Assembly: GCA_022478985.1 (NCBI GenBank)
Contig: JAKSZP010009311.1
Span: 62,001 to 126,000 of the forward strand
Origin: Massospora cicadina
Taxonomy: Eukaryota; Entomophthoromycota; Entomophthoromycetes; Entomophthorales; Entomophthoraceae
DNA length: 64,000 nucleotides
Direction of reading: 5' to 3'
Shown here: one piece after another, positions 57,376 to 64,000 of the stretch
Numbering within the stretch: the first letter of the stretch is position 1
How the letters are laid out: every line of letters begins with the position of its first letter
Made by a program: the position numbers and the translations under genes
The notes under the pieces: generated by a model
Databases searched by the model: none
The model's input: only the letters and a program-made list of their open reading frames with translations
What the model was told of the DNA's origin: nothing

Positions 57376-57537
57376 CATCCTCACAACACCTTCAGATTTA
57401 TCATTGGAGGGTTATCAATGCACGCTAAGGAGTCCATCAGTTGTAAGCTAATTTTAGGGATTCTCCTAATGCAGGATAAGTCATGGGGTTGTTCCTCCAC
57501 CTTATTAAAATTTTAGGGGGGCGTTGGAATGGTCATA
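57376..57537 (-). pseudogene. Gypsy-D gag fragment between C and E
   Basis: 162 bases of Gypsy-D stranded between the right end of Gypsy-C and the left end of element E. No readable domain by itself. Assigned by junction continuity on both sides. Confidence 0.55.
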
Positions 57538-57542
57538 GCTTT

Positions 57543-57907
57543 TGTCATGGTCAAATGACATCATAGTGGGGACCAACCCCAAGGATAAGGCTGGGCGCCA
57601 GGAGGCCCAGAAGGTGAATCTTCAGGCCCTCCCTGACCTCAGGCACACACTAGACCAACGCTGGGTACAAGCAAAATATGCCCAGGTTGGTACTAGTGAG
57701 GTGCCTAACGCCCAGCCCCTTACATCAGCTCAGGTGTTAAAACGGATGGTTTCTATAATGAACACAGACAGTTCAATTTGGTTAGTTGAGGAACGGAGTT
57801 TTGAAACTCGTTCCAAATATAAAAATCACACGTTTGGGTCAAATCCAACTTCAATCAATTACATGAGTGAAGTCAGTTTTAGTGTATTCTGCCAATCTGG
57901 ATGGTAG
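57543..57907 (+). CDS. LTR-encoded reading frame of Gypsy-E, function unknown
   Basis: From the first LTR codon the frame is open for about 121 codons to a stop at 57905. The 5' copy has no ATG at the LTR edge (TTG there). The 3' copy has ATG made by the last internal base plus TG of the LTR (62639-62641) but a TAA at codon 84. The peptide has 'LRHTLDQRWVQAKYA' at residues about 32-46, then 'LTSAQVLKRMVSIMNTD'. The LTRs of family B encode 'LTHVVDERWVTALPL' at the same distance from the LTR start, followed by 'LTLAKLIRHIREI'. No known domain recognised. It could be a genuine U3-encoded peptide or shared LTR ancestry. Confidence 0.4.
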
Positions 57908-57989
57908 TGTTTGCCTATTGGTGGGTCAGTGCTTGGCCCACTTCAGCAAACCCCGGATTTCCCTAACGTAGTTTAATTTTGTTTCCTAT

Positions 57990-58014
57990 GACCAACACTC
58001 CTTGTTGGTCGACT
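57990..58014 (+). promoter_or_regulatory. Inverted repeat and candidate self-primer in the E LTR
   Basis: GACCAAC (57990-57996) and GTTGGTC (58004-58010) can pair with a 7-base loop. GTTGGTCGACT (58004-58014) is also complementary, 10 of 11, to AGTTGACCAAC at 58398-58408 just after the LTR. This is the geometry expected of self-primed elements such as Tf1. The transcription start is unknown. Confidence 0.4.
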
Positions 58015-58205
58015 TCCCAATAAACATTTGCCCATTTTTTCCCATTTTTCTTATGTTATCTCTAGAAAACCTGTGTGCGGACCTCTTCAAGAAGGTCTTA
58101 CACTATTTTAACCACCTTCTTTTAAGTTTCAATTAAATTTTCAACTCTTAAACCATTGGGTCGCCCAGGTTCCCTCCAGCCTGGGCCGTTTACCCTTTCC
58201 CCTTT

Positions 58206-58640
58206 GTGCACCGCTTCATTTTTGGTCAGTTGTTTGCTATCATGATTGCACTTTTTCCCTTAAGTTATTATCACTCCAGCACACTCTGCTGGGCTCTAGT
58301 AACTTTGGTACTAATGGCTAGTTTCCATGCGTTGGCTCTGTGCACCAAGCACCACCACGCTGGAAACAGTAAGAATTATAGGCACTCTCCTTACATTAGT
58401 TGACCAACCTCTTAAATCTATGTGCATGAACTTTTTCCATGTAAAACTTTTCCAAAGTGGAAATAGTGGGCACCGGTTGTGGGCTTCAGCTGTGGTTAGC
58501 TGCACCGCTGTTTCCTCTTTTTCCCGAAGGTTGGAGCAACTTGGCATTATTATGGTTGCCTCCAACTGGAAAGTATCCACCCTTCATGCTTGTACCTGGT
58601 GGATATGGATGCTTCAAGGTCTGAAAGTCATGATTCCCTG
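58206..58640 (+). pseudogene. Hydrophobic frame across the 5' LTR/internal junction of Gypsy-E
   Basis: Frames 58206-58403 ('HRFIFGQLFAIMIALFPLSY') and 58327-58641 ('LLTLVDQPLKS') together resemble the hydrophobic start of the B gag-like frame ('LRFIFELLFTIAL', 'YDIIDQPLFP'), which likewise crosses its LTR end. The D-Q-P-L residues fall on the primer-site-like sequence. Relation by eye only. Confidence 0.3.
58398..58408 (+). promoter_or_regulatory. Putative primer-binding site of Gypsy-E (not tRNA-like)
   Basis: AGTTGACCAAC, two bases after the 5' LTR. It lacks the TGG start of tRNA-primed sites. Family B has AATTGACCAAC in the same place (minus strand, 38094-38084), so the position is conserved between the two chromoviruses. 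Confidence 0.45.
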
Positions 58641-58671
58641 ACTTTCCGCCAAAATTATAATCTTAATTTAA

Positions 58672-59088
58672 ATAAACAGCTTTACATCGACAGCACATTC
58701 AGATGATGCGGCGGAATCAGCGCAGATGATCCTGGGGGTGTTGTCCTTGGATAACGTCAGGCCTTCCATTGCAGTTGGGGGAATAGGGTCGTTTGCATCT
58801 AAAAACGCGTTTTATAATGAAAATCTTATCCAAACCTCTGAGCCGTTTATTAGCTTTTATGGCCTGGATAAGAACCCTATTCCAGTATATAAAATAACCC
58901 CTGAGAACCCTCGTTTGACCCCTACCATGATCCATGGCACTCAGGAAGTTGAGAAAGAACTTCGTTTTAAATATGATAAAGTATATGCACTTGCAGAAGG
59001 CATGGTGGGGTATGTGGCCTCAGTAGTAAGAGTGGCCAACTATCCTCCCCCTTCTATGATTCCAAAACAGACCTTGATAGTGTGCTAG
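58672..59088 (+). pseudogene. Unrecognised frame between LTR and protease, Gypsy-E
   Basis: Open from 58672 to 59088 ('AHSDDAAESAQMILGVLSLD', 'EKELRFKYDKVYALAEGMVG'). It occupies the Gag position but shows neither capsid motif nor CCHC knuckle. It may be the remnant of a Gag C-terminus or of the spacer before protease after a deletion. Confidence 0.4.
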
Positions 59089-59189
59089 TGCCAGAGGATG
59101 AGTTTGTTGGTGATGTTCTGGCGCTGTCTGTTATTAATCAAGACCATTTGGGGGTTTTCTACTATCTGCTACCCTTTCATTTCCTTTAG

Positions 59190-59425
59190 GGAAATTCAGC
59201 ACCACTGTACTGGTGGATACTGGCGACTCTTATAACTTTATGGACCAAAGCCTAGCCGACTACCTTGAGCTGAGTTACTTGCCAGATGGTATGGTTAGGG
59301 GAGGGGCGTCCCAAGGTATTCCCACTCTGAATATTATGGGACGGTGGACTATCAGATTGGAAAGTACCACTTGTCCGATCACTTCCAGGCTGTCAAAAAC
59401 CTCTTGTTCCCTATCATTTTGGTAG
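59190..59425 (+). pseudogene. Aspartic protease of Gypsy-E
   Basis: 'FSTTVLVDTGDSYNFMDQSL' with D-T-G-D at about 59213-59227, then 'ADYLELSYLPDGMVRGGASQ'. A normal chromovirus protease start. The C-terminal half shifts frame near 59380. 59426-59744 is a linker. Confidence 0.8.
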
Positions 59426-59744
59426 TGGAGTGGTGGCGGAAGTTTGGCGTTAAAACCAATTTGAAAAAACGTACCCTTTCCTTAACATGAAAGAATGGTC
59501 GCACCCTAGTTGTTCCTTTGTCTAAGGCTGACGCTCAGGGCGACTTTTTACTGTCCCCACCTTCACCATTATAGCTTTACCCTTTGCTGAAGCCCTCAGT
59601 GGAAGTTTCTATACCTTCTTGCTTGAATTGTTTGGAATCCTCTTTTGATGCAGCATCTGCCAACGCACTCCCTGAGCACTCCAAGTCCGATTGTGACTTC
59701 AAGCTCACTGTGGATCTGGTGCATATATCTTCCCCATTTACCCA

Positions 59745-60420
59745 TTGACGGTCCAGGAGGAAGAGGCGTTGGATGTGTGGGTGAAGGAACAATTAGTCAA
59801 AGGTGCGATTTTTCAGCGTACCTCCCCTGTATTCTCCCCACTTCTCTTTGTTGAGAAGTCTGCTGGTACTCTACGCGCATGTGTAGACTATGGGAACCTC
59901 AACAACGTCACTATACCGGATCTACATCCCATCCCTTTAGATTCTCAGATTGCACGCTATGTGAATAAGGCTAAGGTCTTCTCCAAGATGTTAATCTCAA
60001 TGTGTTCAATCAAATTTAGATTAGAAAAGGGCTTGAGTGGTTAGACACATTCCATACTTAAAAAGGGATCTTCCAGTTTCAGGTCATGCCCTTTGGGCTT
60101 AAGAATGCCCCTGCCATCTTTCAACGCTGCATTGATGCAGCGTTGGGGGACTTGTTAGGGGTATGTGCGGTTGCCTACATGGATGATATCTTGGTGTTTC
60201 CCCCTGATCCGGAGTCCCATGCAGATCACCTTTGGCAAGTGGTGGAGAGGTTAAAGACAGCCAGCCTTACACTGAAAATTAGCAAATGTGAATCCTTTAA
60301 GTCCCAGGTCACTTTTCTAAGCAACGTCGTGTTTGACCAGGGCCTTATGATAACTCCAGATAAGGAGAAGGCTATTCGTGAGTGGCCTACCCCCACCTCA
60401 GTCAGAGAATTGAGAAGCTT
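59745..60420 (+). pseudogene. Reverse transcriptase of Gypsy-E
   Basis: 'PVFSPLLFVEKSAGTLRACV' and 'VFSKM(D)LI' region (59745-60044), then 60086-60420 with 'MPFGLKNAPAIFQRCIDAAL', 'AVAYMDDILVF' (intact Y-M-D-D at 60176-60187) and 'REWPTPTSVRELRSF'. A stop at 60042-60044 separates the two parts. Confidence 0.9.
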
Positions 60421-60940
60421 TTGGGGACATGTACATTCCTCAAGAAATTCACACCAGTTCTTTCTGAGGTGGCAGCTCCCTTATACAAGGCTAGCAGTGC
60501 CAAGGTGCTTCAGTGGTCCCCCGTTTTGGAGGATGCTTTCCAAGAAGTGAAGTGCACCCTGTTGTCCACATTTGTTCTTCTCCATATCGACCCTATAAAA
60601 AATTTCATTTCTACTGATGCCTCCAACTTCGCCATAGCGGCCGCCTTGTTACAAGTAGGTGAAGATGGAATAGAGCATCCGGTGGGATATTTTTCTAGGA
60701 AAATGTCTTTGCCAGAGTTGAATTACGCCAATTAGACAAAGGAGCTACTAGCAGTGGTGGAGGCGCTGACATATTGGCATCAACCACTTGCATGGCTTTA
60801 CCCAACCATTCTGTGTACGTACAGATCACCATGCCTTGCTATACTACCGCGCCCCTCATGTCCCAACCCCACAGCAGACCCGGTGGCATGAGACCCTTCC
60901 CAATTCTCCTTTTCTTATGAAACCACCAAGGGCAAGGATA
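60421..60940 (+). pseudogene. RNase H of Gypsy-E
   Basis: 'APLYKASSAKVLQWSPVLED' connection, 'NFISTDASNFAIAAALLQVG' (first Asp), 'HPVGYFSRKMSLPELNYAN', stop at 60733, then 'KELLAVVEALTYW' (Glu helix). The last strand near 60830 is out of frame. Confidence 0.87.
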
Positions 60941-60945
60941 ACGCA

Positions 60946-62099
60946 TTGGCGGTTGCTTTAAGCCGCAACCCTGCTTTAGCTCCTGATCCAAAGGAGGTAG
61001 AAGTCCACAACACACATGTTATGATTCCTCCAAATAAAATTCTGTCTCAACTTCCCTCTTATGGTCAACGGGCCAGCACTTGCACCTCTGGAAAACGCGG
61101 AGGGATATGGTACATTCAGAAAGGTTGTCCTTTCTCAGCCGCTGTAAGCCGAATATACTATGGTACTTTCAAAGAGCGCTTTAAATCAAGAGGACTTATC
61201 CAGGGGTATCACATGAAGGATGAGATGGTGTGGTTTCAGGGGCGCCTATGGGTACCTGCTGGACCACTGCGTCTGGAAATTATTCGGGACCATCATGATG
61301 GAATCACCATTGGTCATCCTGAGAAAGCAAAGACCTTGGAGTTGATACGTCGCACCTACAATTGGAAGGGCTTGCCTTCTCAGGTGGGGCGGTATTGTAA
61401 CGAGTGTTTGATCTGCAACTAAATGAAGCCAAATTGGCAACCTTTAGCGGGGTTGTTGGTACCAGTCCAGAGAGCTGAAGGGCCATGAACTTCTCTATTG
61501 GTGGATTTCATTGTGGAGCTACCAGTCTCTGATGGTTACGATGCCATCATGGTGGTGGTGGACCATTTCACAAAGTTCTCCCATTTCATTCCTTGAAGAA
61601 CTACAACAACCGCGTCTGAGATGGCTAGGCTCTTCGTCACGCATGTGTTTGCGCTCCATGGGGTTCCCCAAGAGATTATCAGTGACTGGGACCCCAGTTT
61701 ACCTCCGTCTTTTGGGAAGAGTTGTGTAAGACTCTTCAGATTTTCCCTTGCCGTTCAACTGCCTATCACCCCCAATAAGATGGGCATACAGAGTGAGGAG
61801 CCAGTTCTTGGAACAGTATCTGCAGTGTTACACTGCCGCGGATCATTCATATTTGGTTTCTCACCTCCCTATGGCCCAATTTAGTTACAACAACAATATG
61901 CATTCTTCTATTGGTTGTTCCCCTGGTTTTCTCAGACCATGGCTTTAACCCTGCCTTTAACATGGAGCCCAGCTGTGGTTCTAAGGTTGAGGCGGTGGTG
62001 GACTTTGCCAAGACTATCAAGAAGGTCCACCAAGGGGTTTCCACAAGTTTGAAGGCGGCAATGCAAGTGTATAAGGAGAACGCTGATGGTAAATGCTGA
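60946..62099 (+). pseudogene. Integrase of Gypsy-E
   Basis: The zinc-binding part ends 60946-61422 ('HDGITIGHPEKAKTLELIRR', 'RYCNECLIC', giving the His-His-Cys-Cys set). The core has '[20 protein letters not shown]' from about 61498 (first Asp) and the second-Asp region 'GVPQEIISDWDPS' near 61660. The Glu region near 61770 is shifted. The frame continues to the C-terminal domain at 62100. Confidence 0.85.
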
Positions 62100-62525
62100 G
62101 TGGGTCCCAAATATAAGGAAGGGGATCTTGTGATGCTTGATGCTCGTAACATCCCTATCAAGCAGCCATGCAAGAAGCTGGGACCAAAGAGGATTGGCCC
62201 CTACCGCATTGTTAGAAAGGTGGGCCATGCCTCCTACCAGCTAGATCTTCCCTCTTCATTTCAGATCTTTTCTGTCTTCCATGAAAGCAAATTGACGTTG
62301 TTTGAAGGCCCCCCACCAGAGACTCCTGAGGACTATCTCGTGGATGGAGCGCCAGAGTGGGAAATGGAAGAAATAGTTGCCTCCCACCGTGTTAAAAGAA
62401 GGCTTAAGTACTTGGTATCCTGGAAGGGTTTTAACACTGCAGAGAACAGTTAGGTTCCAGCGCGCAACTGTGTGCATGCCTAAGATCTGATTGAAGCCTT
62501 CCACGAGCGTTTCCCCCAGGATGCT
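62100..62525 (+). pseudogene. Integrase C-terminal domain and chromodomain of Gypsy-E
   Basis: 'FKEGDLVMLDARNIPIKQ'-type SH3-like start, the GPY motif 'RIGPYRIVRKVG' near 62195, then 'FHESKLTLF' and the chromodomain 62343-62520: 'WEMEEIVASHRVKRRLKYLV', S-W-K-G-F, and E-N-S followed by TAG where the next aromatic (Trp) is expected, then V-P-A-R-N. The stop replaces a cage residue. This identifies E as a chromovirus. Confidence 0.9.
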
Positions 62526-62622
62526 GGATCTCAACTCAAACCAACCGTTGCCGCCATTAAGTTGGCCCCAGCCCAAAAGAACTTTTCCCTTGTGCAAGCC
62601 CCTGGAGGGGGGTCGGGCCCCA

Positions 62623-62634
62623 TTGGGAGGAGAG
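62623..62634 (+). other. Polypurine tract of Gypsy-E
   Basis: TTGGGAGGAGAG shortly before the 3' LTR (62640). Five bases TATAA separate the purine run from the LTR. Confidence 0.65.
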
Positions 62635-62639
62635 TATAA

Positions 62640-63493
62640 TGTCATGGTCAAATGACATCATAGTTGGGACCAACCCCAAAGATAGGGCTGGGCGCCAGGA
62701 GGCCCAGAAGGTGAATCTTCAGGCCCTCCCTGACCTCAGGCACACACTAGACCAACGCTGGGTACAAGCAAAATATGCCCAGGTTGGTACTAGTGAGGTG
62801 CCTAGCGTTCAGCCCCTTACATCGGCTCAGGTGTTAAAACGGATGGTTTCTATAATGAACACAGACAGTTCAATTTGGTTAGTTGAGTAACGGAGTTTTG
62901 AAACCCGTTCCAAATATAAAAATCACACGTTTGGGTCAAATCCAACTTCAATCAATTACATGAGTGAAGTCAGTTTTAGTGTATTCTATCAATCTGGATG
63001 GTAGTGTTTGCCTATTGGTGGGTCAGTGCTTGGCCCACTTCAGCAAACCCCGGATTTCCCTAACGTAGTTTAATTTTGTTTCCTATGACCAACACTCCTT
63101 GTTGGTCGACTTCCCAATAAACATTTGCCCATTTTTTCCCATTTTTCTTATGTTATCTCTAGAAAACCTGTGTGCGGACCTCTTCAAGAAGGTCTTACAC
63201 TATTTTAACCACCTTCTTTTAAGTTTCAATTAAATTTTCAACTCTTGAACCATTGGGTCGCCCAGGTTCCCTCCAACCTGGGTCGTTTACGTCTTTCCCC
63301 TTTGTGCACCGCGTCCTTTTTGGTCAGTTGTTTGCTAACATGATCGCACTTTTTCCCTTAAGTTAATTATCGCTCCAGCACACTCTGCTGGTCTCCAGTA
63401 ACTTTGGTACTAACGGCTAGTTTCCATGAGTTGGCTCTGTGCACCGAGCACCACCACGCTGGAAACAGGAGAGTTATAGACACTCTCCTTACA
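62640..63493 (+). repeat. 3' LTR of Gypsy-E
   Basis: Near-identical to the 5' LTR. The frame that starts with ATG at 62639 closes at TAA 62888, while the 5' copy reads GAA there and stays open. Confidence 0.97.
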
Positions 63494-63498
63494 GCTTT

Positions 63499-64000
63499 GA
63501 CTTTTGTCTTGGAAGTGTCAGGTTTGGGCTGCCCCACAACTGCAGGTTTGAACTAGGGGTAACCTGAGGTGAGGCCAAGAGGGATCAAGACAGCATCTTT
63601 GAGGGACGCGATATTTGATCCACCTTAGTAGACTGCGCTGAAAGAGGAGTAGAACAAGGCATAATGATAATTGACTTCACTGGCTTAGTTTCTGAAACTG
63701 AAGCTTGAATGGAGCGCTGCCCCATAACTGACAGTATTTTTGGTTATCCTCACATGATGGGGGAGCATCTCGTCACTGCAGCTCTGCAGAAACAGGGTTC
63801 TAAAGGGGGATAGCCATTGGAGTGGCTGGAAGTGTTAGATTTGATTCTCTTCTCGTAGCACTTTGCATAAGAACAAATTTATGAAAGGCAGCCACTGCTA
63901 GCAAAGCCTCTTTAATATCCTGTCTGTTTGGAAGGCTCTCTTGACTTCAGAGAGATACATTGCTAAATGGGGATGAGACGCCAAGCCAGCCATAGTAGCA
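63499..64000 (-). pseudogene. Gag region of Gypsy-D, continuing past the right edge
   Basis: Continues Gypsy-D after the E insertion. Minus strand near 63960-63870 reads 'LPNRQDIKEALLAVAAFHKF', matching D2 near 21470-21400. The remainder is stop-rich. The D 5' LTR must lie right of the window. Confidence 0.6.

Larger units (their letters stand above)
57543..58395 (+). repeat. 5' LTR of Gypsy-E
   Basis: TGTCATGGTCAAATGACATC to CACTCTCCTTACA. Contains an open sense frame 57543-57907 and a short inverted repeat at 57990-58010. Confidence 0.97.
57543..63493 (+). mobile_element. Gypsy-E, complete chromovirus with perfect TSD, youngest LTR element here
   Basis: LTRs 57543-58395 (853 bp) and 62640-63493 (854 bp), TG...CA ends, perfect TSD GCTTT (57538-57542 and 63494-63498). 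By eye the two LTRs differ at only roughly 25-35 positions, fewer than any other pair here. Protease, RT, RNase H, integrase and chromodomain are in order. Between the LTR and protease there are only 0.8 kb and no recognisable zinc-knuckle Gag. Several stops make it non-functional. Confidence 0.95.

Noticed and set aside
58398..58408. tRNA primer-binding site for Gypsy-E.
   Set aside because: The sequence does not start TGG and pairs better with the element's own LTR, so it is listed as a possible self-priming site instead.
1..64000. Host genes, tRNA, rRNA, CRISPR, bacterial operons.
   Set aside because: Every long open frame falls inside a transposable element. No tRNA-like cloverleaf or rRNA stretch was noticed by eye, but no covariance search was possible.

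Overview
This window contains no recognisable host gene, tRNA or rRNA. It is a stack of transposable elements inserted into one another, almost all decayed by stops and frameshifts. The content (Ty3/gypsy elements with and without chromodomains, L1-type LINEs with APE-like endonuclease, one DD34D mariner) shows a eukaryote with a large, repeat-rich genome. A fungus with an expanded genome (rust-like or similar) is my leading guess from the flavour of the chromoviruses and LINE reverse transcriptases. Nothing here proves it.

Left half. A minus-strand gypsy element (D2, 17126-22229) carries an ORF1-only LINE-like insertion (18334-20297, perfect 13-bp target-site duplication, TSD). D2 is interrupted at 17125 by a minus-strand chromovirus-type element (B1: LTR 2955-3299 plus 16040-17125, internal 1-2954, running off the left edge). 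The B1 LTR is split by a plus-strand gypsy element (A, 3300-16039). The 5' LTR of A is itself split by a full-length LINE (LINE-1, 3860-9076).

Right half. A second minus-strand gypsy element (D) shares the LTR at 22230-22725 with D2 and continues at 22726-26483, 57376-57537 and 63499-64000. It is interrupted by plus-strand gypsy element C (26484-57370, TSD ATTAA) and by plus-strand chromovirus E (57543-63493, TSD GCTTT). C is interrupted by a complete minus-strand chromovirus B3 (32219-44806, TSD CAAGC), whose 5' LTR is split by LINE-2 (38637-43904, 16-bp TSD). The 3' LTR of C is split by LINE-3 (45378-52085) and LINE-4 (52133-57340, minus strand). LINE-3 contains a mariner (49176-50479, TA TSD). 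Nesting is four deep in three places.

The least expected observations are these. (1) The LTRs of the two chromovirus families B and E encode a related peptide in the sense direction, about 100 bp inside the LTR. (2) An ORF1-only LINE derivative has its own perfect TSD and the common LINE 3' tail. (3) E has a candidate self-priming arrangement instead of a tRNA primer site. (4) All four full-length LINEs sit inside LTRs. (5) LINE-1 and LINE-4 share the same one-base deletion just after the reverse transcriptase active site. (6) Element A has an antisense reading frame between integrase and its 3' LTR.
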